Source: Candidatus Colicola coprequi
GTDB taxonomy: Bacteria; Bacteroidota; Bacteroidia; Bacteroidales; Paludibacteraceae
Assembly: GCA_018065765.1 (NCBI GenBank)
Contig: JAGHSR010000034.1
Location: 1-6,078 of the forward strand
Reading direction: 5' to 3'
DNA length: 6,078 nucleotides
The position numbers and the translations under genes are program-made. Shown piece after piece: positions 1-6,069 of the stretch. The notes under the pieces were generated by a model. It was not told where the DNA came from. It ran no database searches and worked only from the letters and a program-made list of their open reading frames with translations. Numbering within the stretch: the first letter of the stretch is position 1; each line of letters opens with the position of its first letter.

Positions 1-154
1 CACGGTCATTAAGGGCTCAGTTGCTCTTCCTCTCCCCACCACGCAAGCGTGTCGGGGACCCTAATTAAGAGCATTGCTCTTTTCTTCCGCACAGCAACCT
101 ATCAAAAATTCTTCTCAAAATCGCCTCGACCTAATTTATAGAACCTACCTATAA
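1..154. other. Structured non-coding stretch after the acetyltransferase gene
   Basis: No convincing gene is seen here; all reading frames are short. Downstream of the acetyltransferase stop there is a weak A/U-rich hairpin (arms 136-141 and 149-154) without a following T run, so it is a poor terminator. Positions 22-81 hold a compact set of inverted repeats, listed separately. On the minus strand an ATG at 9-7 opens a frame that runs off the window edge after three codons, so it might be the start of the next gene of the same operon, but three codons cannot show this. The plus strand has short open frames ending at 62-68, with no recognisable protein. Confidence 0.5.
22..81. repeat. Nested, mutually exclusive inverted repeats
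   Basis: TGCTCTT occurs at 22-28 and again at 75-81, and its exact complement AAGAGCA lies between them at 67-73. That middle segment can pair with the near copy (tight hairpin 67-81) or with the far copy (22-28). The far pairing would enclose a second stem: TCCCC 33-37 with GGGGA 54-58, a 2x2 internal loop, and CACGC 40-44 with GCGTG 47-51. The arrangement is visible on both strands. It resembles an attenuator or a conserved intergenic repeat; which one is not shown by the sequence. On the minus strand it would sit between the acetyltransferase stop and a possible next start at position 9. Confidence 0.5.
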
Positions 155-688
155 CTACTTGGTGGCGGGACATTCATCAACTTTCTCTCCTAATTCATTC
201 ACCCATCCGATTTGACGAGCCGGGTTGCCTACCATAAGCGCATAGGCGGGTACGTCCTTAGTGACAACACTGCCTGCACCTATAAGGCAATACTCACCTA
301 AAGTATGACCGCACACAATCGTTGCATTGGCTCCTACCGAAGCACCACGTTTGATAATCGTTTGACGGTATTCGTGTTTGCGGCTAACGGCAGCGCGGGG
401 GTTAATCACGTTGGTAAACACCATACTGGGACCAAGAAACACATCGTCTTCACAGCGGACTCCCGTATAGACACTCACATTGTTCTGTATCTTGCAATTA
501 CGCCCTAAAACCACATCCGGAGAGATAACCACGTTCTGACCAATGTTGCAGTCCTCACCAATAACACAATTTGACATGATATGGCTGAAATGCCATATTT
601 TTGTTCCTTTGCCTATTTGGCAACCTTCATCCACATAGGACGATTCATGTACAAAGTACTCCATAGGTCTGTCTGATGTTATGTTCAT
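155..688 (-). CDS. wbpD: WbpD/WlbB-like N-acetyltransferase, left-handed beta-helix (UDP-3-amino-uronate type)
   Basis: Acetyl-CoA-dependent transferase of 177 residues. Relatives such as Pseudomonas WbpD and Bordetella WlbB acetylate the 3-amino group of UDP-2-acetamido-3-amino-2,3-dideoxy-glucuronate, a cytoplasmic step toward diacetamido-uronic acids of O-antigen. Hexapeptide repeats (I/V-G-x-x-x motifs) run through about residues 23-145. Family signatures are KIWHFSHI (30-37), CKIQNNVSVY (65-74), GPSMVFTNVINPR (86-98), the stretch around 114-127, and a closing YALMVGNPARQIGW (149-162). Asn93 falls where the family has a conserved active-site Asn. The first ATG (688-686) gives eight extra residues; Met9 (664-662) matches the usual family start better, and neither has a clear ribosome-binding site. 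It follows rseP by 29 bp, so it is probably the promoter-distal gene of that operon. No WbpA, WbpB, WbpE or WbpI partner is in the window. The fold and family are secure; the exact sugar is inferred. Confidence 0.88.
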   Translation of the reverse strand: MNITSDRPMEYFVHESSYVDEGCQIGKGTKIWHFSHIMSNCVIGEDCNIGQNVVISPDVVLGRNCKIQNNVSVYTGVRCEDDVFLGPSMVFTNVINPRAAVSRKHEYRQTIIKRGASVGANATIVCGHTLGEYCLIGAGSVVTKDVPAYALMVGNPARQIGWVNELGEKVDECPATK

Positions 689-694
689 CTTATG

Positions 695-713
695 TTACGT
701 ACACGCTACGTAA
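695..713 (-). repeat. Small intergenic hairpin between rseP and the acetyltransferase gene
   Basis: TTACGTA (695-701) and TACGTAA (707-713) are perfect 7-bp inverted repeats with a 5-nt loop, beginning 4 bp past the rseP stop codon. No T run follows on the minus strand, so it is not a standard intrinsic terminator. It may stabilise or process the mRNA, bind a protein, or be chance. Confidence 0.35.
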
Positions 714-717
714 TTGA

Positions 718-2160
718 TTAGAAAAATATCTTCAGTATGTCGTTACCATTGGCAAAGACGAGCAGAGCAATCAAAAGCCAAAAACCTACGTTGTTCGCTT
801 TCTCGAGGAATTTATCGCTTGGCTGCTTGCCGGTAATCATTTCTACCAATAGGAAAAGAATATATCCACCGTCCAAAGCGGGGATTGGCAGGAAATTCAT
901 AAAAGCAAGAATGAGTGACAGAATAGCCGTCATGTGCCAGAACGTGTACCAACTCCACAACTTGGGGAACATGCTGCCAATAGCACCAAAGCCGCCTAAA
1001 GATTGTGCACCCTCTTTGGAGAAAACCAAACGGAACTGCTTAATATAACTTGCCAAAAAATCCAAACCATACTCGATGCCGGCAGGAATGGATTCGAGGA
1101 AGGTATAGTCCTTATGCTCCAGCATCACGAACCAATATTTAGACTTGGCCATCACGCCCAAGCGCCCTTGATCACCTATAAAAGCCATAGTGGTCAGGCA
1201 CGTGTCACCACGGAAGAAAGTCACAGCGATGCTGTCGCAACGATGCTTGCGCAGTTCATTCTGTGCCTCGTAGTAAGAACCGGTAGGCACACCGGCAAGG
1301 CTGACAATGCTATCTCCTTTCTCTATTCCTGCAAAAGAAGCAGCCGACATAGCCGGAACAGAATCAATAACAAAGGGGAAATATTCGCCTATGAGGACAT
1401 AGTTGAGTTTTTCGTAACTCTGGTCAGAGCGTTTTTTATCGCGCTCCTTACGATCAAATTCTTGCTGCAAAGCCAAATAGCGATTGCCCAAATCCTCCGG
1501 CATCACCAGGGATAGAGTGTCCCCCTTGCGCAAAACAGTCACGTTGCGCTTGCCCTCTATTATCAGCCACTGAACCACGTCTGCCAAAGCTTCGGGTTCT
1601 TCATTGTCAATAGCAATAATCTTGTCCTGCTGCCGGAAACCTTCGTTCAGAAGGAACTCCGAGTAATAGAGTCCTTGTTCGGCATTGCGCAATGGTAGAG
1701 TATCTGACCCCCATTGGAAAAGCAAAGCACCGAAAATAAGCAATGCAGCTACGAAATTAACCAAAATACCGCCAATAATGATGCACAAACGTTGCCAAGC
1801 CTTCTTGGAACGGAACTCCCATGGTTCAGGGTCCTTTTTAGCCATATCCTCGCTACTGTGTGTCTCGTCCACCATGCCTGCTATAGCACAATATCCGCCA
1901 AAAGGCACCCATCCTATACCCCACTCTATCGATTCGGGATGTTTCCCCCACTCATCATTCTCAGTGGTGTTGGGAGCAAAAAACGCAAAATGCCACTTGC
2001 CATTGAACTTCTTAGCTCGAAAGAGTGAAATTTTAGGATTGAAAAACATGTAAAACTTCTCCACGCGCACTCCAAAGATTCGCGCGAACGTGAAATGCCC
2101 AAGTTCGTGAATAACGACCAAAAAACTAAGGGCTAAAATCAATTGTATTGCTTGTATCAT
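718..2160 (-). CDS. rseP: RseP-type site-2 intramembrane zinc metalloprotease (M50B)
   Basis: Membrane protease of 480 residues that would cut transmembrane segments, typically anti-sigma factors or remnant signal peptides. The first membrane helix (about 1-25) carries the zinc-binding HELGH at 18-22; the second metal motif, LDG with Asp430, follows NFLPIPA in the third membrane helix. Other membrane segments are near 127-149 and 460-478. The membrane-re-entrant region GWVPFGGYCAIAGM lies at 83-96. Two PDZ-like domains sit between the catalytic halves, near 158-222 and 262-335, joined by a charged linker (232-250). All catalytic residues are present and the length is a little above the roughly 450 of E. 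coli RseP, so it looks intact. The ATG lacks a Shine-Dalgarno sequence, as is common in Bacteroidota. It starts 15 bp after dxr, a linkage also seen in Proteobacteria (dxr-uppS-cdsA-rseP). No anti-sigma factor or sigma factor is in the window, so the substrate is unknown. Confidence 0.96.
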   Translation of the reverse strand: MIQAIQLILALSFLVVIHELGHFTFARIFGVRVEKFYMFFNPKISLFRAKKFNGKWHFAFFAPNTTENDEWGKHPESIEWGIGWVPFGGYCAIAGMVDETHSSEDMAKKDPEPWEFRSKKAWQRLCIIIGGILVNFVAALLIFGALLFQWGSDTLPLRNAEQGLYYSEFLLNEGFRQQDKIIAIDNEEPEALADVVQWLIIEGKRNVTVLRKGDTLSLVMPEDLGNRYLALQQEFDRKERDKKRSDQSYEKLNYVLIGEYFPFVIDSVPAMSAASFAGIEKGDSIVSLAGVPTGSYYEAQNELRKHRCDSIAVTFFRGDTCLTTMAFIGDQGRLGVMAKSKYWFVMLEHKDYTFLESIPAGIEYGLDFLASYIKQFRLVFSKEGAQSLGGFGAIGSMFPKLWSWYTFWHMTAILSLILAFMNFLPIPALDGGYILFLLVEMITGKQPSDKFLEKANNVGFWLLIALLVFANGNDILKIFF

Positions 2161-2175
2161 ATATTTAAGGTATGT

Positions 2176-3333
2176 CTATTTAAGTTTTAGTACTTTCTTA
2201 GCGATATTTCTACTTTCGGTATCAGTTGCCACATAATCTTCGTAAGTAGGTTGCTCCACAAAAGTCACCATGTCCATCGTTTTGGCTATGACATCCGACA
2301 TTTCGAGAAAAGCGCACTTGCCCTCACGGAAAGCCAAATTGGCAACCTCATTGGCAGCATTCAGTACACACGGGATATTCCCCCCGCGGGCAATAGCCTC
2401 ATACGCCAATCTCAGGTTAGGGAAACGTTCAATATCGGGTTCCTCAAAGGTGAGACTCTTGGTAGCAAACAAATCCAATCTCGGAAACTCACTGGGTACT
2501 CGATTGGGGTATGTCAAAGCATACTGAATAGGCAGGTGCATATCCGGAGCACCTAATTGTGCTTTGACGGCTCCATCGCGAAACTGAACGGCGGAATGAA
2601 CAATGGATTGCGGATGAATGAGCACCTGTATTCTATCGGCACCTACGCCAAAGAGCCACTTGGCTTCAATCACCTCAAAACCCTTATTCATCATGCTGGC
2701 AGAGTCGATGGTTATCTTAGCCCCCATCTCCCAATTGGGATGACGCAAAGCATCCGCAGCTGACACATAACGCATCTCGTCGATTGACATTGCTCGGAAA
2801 GGACCTCCGCTGGCTGTGAGAAGAATCTTCTCAATCTCGTTACGCTCCTCTCCTACTAAACTCTGAAAGATAGCCGAATGTTCACTATCGACAGGCAAGA
2901 TGGGACAATGATATTGCTGGGCAAGCGAGCAAATCAACTCTCCTGCCACAACCAATGTTTCCTTGTTCGCCAAAGCTATTGTTTTACCGGATTTGATAGC
3001 CTCAATCGTGGGTTTCAGTCCCGCATAACCTACCATGGCAGCCACCACAATATCAATGCTGGGGAAAGTAACCATCTCGGCAATGGCGTCGGCACCTGCC
3101 CACACTTTACAATCCAAATCCGAGAGAGCTTCCTTGAGAGGAAGATACTGATTTTCGTCAGCGATACAAACTACCTCAGGATGAAACTCGCAGGCTTGTT
3201 CGATGAGTTTGTCCACACTGCGATTGGCACTGATGGCATACACCTCAAATAGGTCAGGATTACGTCGTACAACGTCCAATGTCTGTGTACCGATACTACC
3301 TGTGCTGCCTAATATAGCGATTCTTTTCTTCAA
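2176..3333 (-). CDS. dxr: 1-deoxy-D-xylulose 5-phosphate reductoisomerase (IspC), TTG start
   Basis: Cytosolic NADPH- and metal-dependent enzyme that turns DXP into 2-C-methyl-D-erythritol 4-phosphate, the committed step of the MEP isoprenoid pathway. At 385 residues it is close to E. coli Dxr (398). The NADPH loop GSTGSIG is at 9-15 and ANKET at 122-126. Metal ligands Asp149 and Glu151 (PVDSEHS) and Glu220 are present. The substrate loop HPNW is at 198-201 and the phosphate-binding Ser211, Asn216 and Lys217 at SASMMNKGFE. All line up with the E. coli active site at a nearly constant offset, so activity is expected. The start is TTG (3333-3331): an in-frame stop lies only five codons upstream, no ATG or GTG lies between, and the NADPH motif begins eight codons later. 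A mini-frame ATG-TTG-CGT-TGA (3341-3330) overlaps the start. It sits 23 bp after the LytM-like gene and 15 bp before rseP, consistent with co-transcription. Confidence 0.97.
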   Translation of the reverse strand: MKKRIAILGSTGSIGTQTLDVVRRNPDLFEVYAISANRSVDKLIEQACEFHPEVVCIADENQYLPLKEALSDLDCKVWAGADAIAEMVTFPSIDIVVAAMVGYAGLKPTIEAIKSGKTIALANKETLVVAGELICSLAQQYHCPILPVDSEHSAIFQSLVGEERNEIEKILLTASGGPFRAMSIDEMRYVSAADALRHPNWEMGAKITIDSASMMNKGFEVIEAKWLFGVGADRIQVLIHPQSIVHSAVQFRDGAVKAQLGAPDMHLPIQYALTYPNRVPSEFPRLDLFATKSLTFEEPDIERFPNLRLAYEAIARGGNIPCVLNAANEVANLAFREGKCAFLEMSDVIAKTMDMVTFVEQPTYEDYVATDTESRNIAKKVLKLK

Positions 3334-3356
3334 CGCAACATCTATTTAATCCGTTA

Positions 3357-4184
3357 TCAAAACGCAATCACCTCTTCCGGATTGACACTTCTGCCATTCT
3401 GCCAAAGAGCGAACTCCAATGGTAAATCCGAATTCATAATAGCTATGCTCTCACCCGCCTGCACCACATCGCCCACCTGTTTAAGCACGTGGCTTACGTG
3501 ACGATACACGGATATATATACATCGTGTTGTACAATGACGGTGAATGTATTGTCAATTGCCTTACTGCAATAGACAATCGTTCCCGCCAGTACGGATGTA
3601 ACATTCTCGTTAGGTAAGGTCTGAATCCCCACGAAATTGTCATGAACATCTACATAGTGTTTCTGCACTGCACCATGTGCCGGAGGAAAAAGTGTGTATG
3701 CGGGAATGGTACTCTGTACATCAAAAAGCATCATATTGTCTTTCCCTTTGGACTCATACTCACGTATAAACTCCTCCGTAGCAGCCTGCTTAGCTTCAAG
3801 CAGTTGTTCACGCAAAACAATCTGCATTGAGTCAAGACTGGCTACTGTATCCGTATTAACTTCTCCGGCAATCACCTGCTTGATGACATCCAAATAGTTC
3901 ATTTGCAGTTTCAAGTCTGCTGACAGCGAATCCACTTGCGCGGATTCTTCGATGAGTTGCAACCGGATATTTTCGGAGTATCCGGGGAGGATATGGCGAA
4001 TGGGTGTGTAAATAATCACAACAGAGAAAATTCCGATAGTCAGAGCAAACATCAGAGTGAATATAGTGAAAAGCCCCAACCAACTGAGCCGTATGTGCCA
4101 CGACTCAGCTAAAGTCTCCTCATGCAAAACGCTCAACCGATATTTGCGGCGGATACGCTTCCAAAAACTCTCTTTGTTCTCCAT
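3357..4184 (-). CDS. Membrane-anchored coiled-coil protein with degenerate LytM (M23-like) domain
   Basis: A 275-residue protein with a short basic cytoplasmic N-terminus, one membrane helix (about 33-59), a probable helical or coiled-coil stretch (about 70-145) and a C-terminal LytM/M23-like beta domain (about 165-272). Fold landmarks remain: FPPAHGAVQ (166-174), a VLAGTIVY core (198-205), YRHV (227-230, matching the usual YxHL), GDVVQAGESIA (238-248) and NG...NPEEVI (263-273). The zinc ligands do not: the HxxxD motif reads FVGIQ (184-188) and the HLH motif reads PLE (255-257). Only His229 of the usual set is kept. By analogy with EnvC and NlpD it may be a non-catalytic regulator or scaffold for cell-wall hydrolases on the outer face of the inner membrane; that role is inferred. 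A similar M23 gene next to dxr and rseP is, as I recall, usual in Bacteroidales. The ATG has an AAGGA site 5 nt upstream. Confidence 0.88.
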   Translation of the reverse strand: MENKESFWKRIRRKYRLSVLHEETLAESWHIRLSWLGLFTIFTLMFALTIGIFSVVIIYTPIRHILPGYSENIRLQLIEESAQVDSLSADLKLQMNYLDVIKQVIAGEVNTDTVASLDSMQIVLREQLLEAKQAATEEFIREYESKGKDNMMLFDVQSTIPAYTLFPPAHGAVQKHYVDVHDNFVGIQTLPNENVTSVLAGTIVYCSKAIDNTFTVIVQHDVYISVYRHVSHVLKQVGDVVQAGESIAIMNSDLPLEFALWQNGRSVNPEEVIAF

Positions 4185-4189
4185 TGTGA

Positions 4190-4194
4190 TCCTT
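4190..4194 (-). promoter_or_regulatory. Shine-Dalgarno-like site of the LytM-like gene
   Basis: AAGGA on the minus strand, 5 nt before the ATG at 4184. It stands out because the other starts in the window have no visible site. It begins one base after the 9-bp hairpin at 4196-4228, so folding could affect ribosome access. Confidence 0.5.
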
Positions 4195-4195
4195 G

Positions 4196-4228
4196 AGGGT
4201 GTTCAAAAAACAATTATTAGAACACCCT
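4196..4228 (-). repeat. Strong hairpin between fumarase and the LytM-like gene
   Basis: AGGGTGTTC (4196-4204) and GAACACCCT (4220-4228) form a perfect 9-bp stem, with one more G-U pair possible at 4195/4229 and a 15-nt A/T-only-plus-one-C loop. On the coding strand a run of six T lies inside the loop rather than after the stem, and the sequence after the stem is CAAGGATCACA before the ATG. It is therefore not a standard intrinsic terminator for fumarase. It could be a processing or stability element, a partial terminator, or a control on translation of the downstream gene. Confidence 0.55.
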
Positions 4229-4244
4229 TTGACATTTAATTCAT

Positions 4245-5882
4245 TTACAAAATCGTGCAACCCTGACACGGTTTGAGTTGTTTGAAGAAATCGTTGCCCT
4301 TGTCATCCACCAGAATGAAAGCAGGGAAGTTCTCCACTTCGATTTTCCAAATAGCTTCCATGCCGAGTTCGGGATACTCTACGCATTCGATGCTCTTGAT
4401 GTTCTCCTGTGCCAAGATAGCGGCCGGTCCACCAATGCTTCCTAAGTAGAAACCACCATGCTTTTGGCAAGCGTTGGTGACATCGATACTGCGGTTACCC
4501 TTGGCAAGCATAATTAGACTGCCACCATGATCCTGGAATTCATCCACGTACGGATCCATTCGACCTGCGGTGGTAGGTCCCATGCTTCCGCACGGCATTC
4601 CCTTAGGCGTCTTGGCAGGACCCGCATAATAAATTGGATGGTTCTTGAGATACTCCGGCATTGATTCGCCTGCATCGAGACGAGCTTTGATCTTAGCATG
4701 AGCTATGTCACGACCGACAATGATGGTACCATTGAGGCTGAGACGTGTACCGATGGTGTATTGGCTGAGAATTTTGCAAACCTCACTCATGGGTTGATTG
4801 AGGTCAATGCGTACAGCTTCACCTTCGCCCTGTTGACGAAGTTCTACAGGAATCAATTCACCGGGGTTTTGGTCCATACGTTCAATCCAAATACCCTCCT
4901 TGTTGATTTTACATTTGATATTACGGTCGGCAGAGCAACTTACGCCCAGACCGATTGGGCAGCTGGCACCATGACGAGGCAGACGAACTACGCGCACGTC
5001 GTGAGCCATATATTTACCTCCGAACTGTGCACCCAATCCTATCTTGTAAGCCTCTTGCAGCAGGCGTTTTTCCAACTCAATATCACGGAATGCGCGACCG
5101 GATGCGTTGCCGGTAGTAGGCAGACTATCGTAGTAGTGGGTAGATGCCAACTTAACCGTCAAAAGGTTCTTCTCTGCCGAAGTACCTCCGATGACAATAG
5201 CGATATGGTAAGGAGGACATGCTGCCGTACCCAAAGATTTCATTTTCTCAACAAGGAAAGGAATGAGTGTGCCCTCATTTTGGATACGCGCTTTCGTTTC
5301 TTGATAGAGATAAGTCTTGTTGGCACTACCACCGCCCTTGGTGACACACAGGAAACGGTATTCGTCGCCTTCAGCACACTCTAAATCAATCTGAGCAGGC
5401 AGGTTGCATTTGGTATTAACCTCGTTGTACATGTCGAGAGGGGCATTTTGCGAATAACGAAGATTGCACTCGGTATAGGTATTGTAAACACCCTCACTCA
5501 GGGCTTCTTCGTCGCAAATACCTGTCCACACTTGTTGCCCCTTTTCGCCGTGAATGATAGCCGTACCTGTGTCTTGACACAAGGGAAGTTGTCCTTTGGC
5601 AGCCACTTCGGCATTACGTAAAAACGTCAGAGCCACATATTTATCGTTGGCACTGGCTTCAGGGTCACGCAGAATCTTAGCCACTTGTTCGTTATGGCTA
5701 CGACGCAGCATAAAACTAACATCGTGAAATGCTTGTTGAGCCATCTTGGTCAGGCCTTCTCTCTCAACTTTAAGAATAGGTTTACCCTCAAACTCGCTAA
5801 CAGAAACATAGTCTTTTGTCAGCAGATAATATTCAGTCTCGTCTTTACCGAGCTGAAACATAGGTTCATACTTGTAGTCCAT
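4245..5882 (-). CDS. fumA: Class I fumarate hydratase ([4Fe-4S], FumA/FumB type)
   Basis: Cytosolic iron-sulfur enzyme interconverting fumarate and (S)-malate, used in the TCA cycle or, in anaerobic Bacteroidales, in the reverse direction to feed fumarate reductase. At 545 residues it matches E. coli FumA (548) and carries the N-terminal alpha and C-terminal beta regions fused. The three cluster cysteines are Cys102 (LPLCQDTGTA), Cys222 (AACPPYH) and Cys316 (GVSCSADRNIK). Other signatures are KGGGSANK (182-189), GGTSAEKN (232-239), RLPRHGASCPIG (300-311) and, in the beta region, GPAKTPKGMPCGSMGPTTAGRMD (421-443) and KGNRS (461-465). It ends in a cysteine pair (CQGC, 539-542). No key residue is missing. 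The ATG follows an A/T-rich leader with no Shine-Dalgarno sequence, about 50 nt from a predicted start of transcription. E. coli FumA and FumB cannot be told apart by this sequence, so the symbol stands for the class. The cluster makes such enzymes oxygen-sensitive, which fits an anaerobe. Confidence 0.97.
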   Translation of the reverse strand: MDYKYEPMFQLGKDETEYYLLTKDYVSVSEFEGKPILKVEREGLTKMAQQAFHDVSFMLRRSHNEQVAKILRDPEASANDKYVALTFLRNAEVAAKGQLPLCQDTGTAIIHGEKGQQVWTGICDEEALSEGVYNTYTECNLRYSQNAPLDMYNEVNTKCNLPAQIDLECAEGDEYRFLCVTKGGGSANKTYLYQETKARIQNEGTLIPFLVEKMKSLGTAACPPYHIAIVIGGTSAEKNLLTVKLASTHYYDSLPTTGNASGRAFRDIELEKRLLQEAYKIGLGAQFGGKYMAHDVRVVRLPRHGASCPIGLGVSCSADRNIKCKINKEGIWIERMDQNPGELIPVELRQQGEGEAVRIDLNQPMSEVCKILSQYTIGTRLSLNGTIIVGRDIAHAKIKARLDAGESMPEYLKNHPIYYAGPAKTPKGMPCGSMGPTTAGRMDPYVDEFQDHGGSLIMLAKGNRSIDVTNACQKHGGFYLGSIGGPAAILAQENIKSIECVEYPELGMEAIWKIEVENFPAFILVDDKGNDFFKQLKPCQGCTIL

Positions 5883-5940
5883 TATATATTGTTTTTAAAA
5901 GTTTGCACTTTGTATTAGATGGTTTCCCACATTAAGCGTG

Positions 5941-5972
5941 CAAAGGTATAAAAAAATTCTCGCGCATGCAAG
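5941..5972 (-). promoter_or_regulatory. Bacteroidota-type promoter of the fumarase gene
   Basis: Read on the minus strand, TACCTTTG (complement of 5941-5948) is an exact TAnnTTTG -7 box. CTTG (complement of 5969-5972) lies 20 bp upstream and keeps the TTG core of the -33 box. Transcription would begin near 5933-5936, giving an untranslated leader of about 50 nt before the fumarase ATG. This is the only well-formed minus-strand promoter I see, so it may serve the genes downstream as well. Confidence 0.75.
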
Positions 5973-5979
5973 CGCACGA

Positions 5980-6007
5980 CGGCAATTTGACTATTGCCGG
6001 ACAAATT
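5980..6007. promoter_or_regulatory. Overlapping inverted repeats between two divergent promoters
   Basis: CGGCAAT (5980-5986) and ATTGCCG (5993-5999) form a perfect 7-bp dyad with a 6-nt spacer. A second dyad, AATTTG (5984-5989) and CAAATT (6002-6007), interleaves with it. They lie just upstream of the fumarase -33 box and about 30-60 bp from the plus-strand promoter, a place where a regulator could act on both. Operator function is inferred; no known site was matched. Confidence 0.35.
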
Positions 6008-6011
6008 TTAC

Positions 6012-6057
6012 TTTTTTTGCTTTTTTTCATAAAAAAATTTTGTCAGTTCAAAAAAAA
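6012..6057 (+). promoter_or_regulatory. A/T tracts around the rightward promoter
   Basis: Homopolymer runs T7 (6012-6018), T7 (6021-6027), A7 (6031-6037) and A8 (6050-6057) lie upstream of, and within the spacer of, the rightward promoter. Such spaced tracts often bend DNA and may act like an UP element of a strong promoter. They are not a terminator for any gene seen here, since no plus-strand gene precedes them. Confidence 0.4.
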
Positions 6058-6069
6058 GCAGTACTTTTG
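6039..6069 (+). promoter_or_regulatory. Consensus Bacteroidota promoter pointing out of the window
   Basis: TTTG at 6039-6042 (-33) and TACTTTTG at 6062-6069 (-7, exact TAnnTTTG) are separated by 19 bp, the usual spacing. Transcription should start near 6074-6078, at the window edge. The driven gene is not included and cannot be named; the near-perfect boxes and flanking A/T tracts suggest strong expression. Confidence 0.82.

Noticed and set aside
67..86. Possible rho-independent terminator on the plus strand
   Set aside because: Only a 6-bp stem with a broken T run (TTTCTT), and no plus-strand gene precedes it; better explained as part of the alternative-pairing element.
1003..1515. A 170-codon open frame on the plus strand antisense to rseP
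   Set aside because: Entirely within rseP, no recognisable domain and no promoter; shadow frame.
2971..2978. TAGCTTTG on the minus strand within dxr, matching the -7 box
   Set aside because: No TTTG or TTG at the required distance upstream and it lies deep inside dxr; likely chance.
3330..3341. Frameshift at the start of dxr, with ATG at 3341 as the true start
   Set aside because: The extra residues would be only three and not family-typical, and the TTG frame gives a normal Dxr N-terminus; a TTG start is simpler.
3856..4101. An 81-codon minus-strand frame inside the LytM-like gene
   Set aside because: It overlaps the membrane and coiled-coil coding part in another frame; the translation has no coherent features.
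4196..4246. Intrinsic terminator of fumarase
   Set aside because: On the coding strand the T run is in the loop and none follows the stem, so the standard terminator layout is not met.
4698..5384. A 228-codon open frame on the plus strand antisense to fumarase
   Set aside because: It lies wholly inside a clearly conserved enzyme gene, its translation shows no known motif, and no promoter is seen before it; it is a codon-bias shadow.
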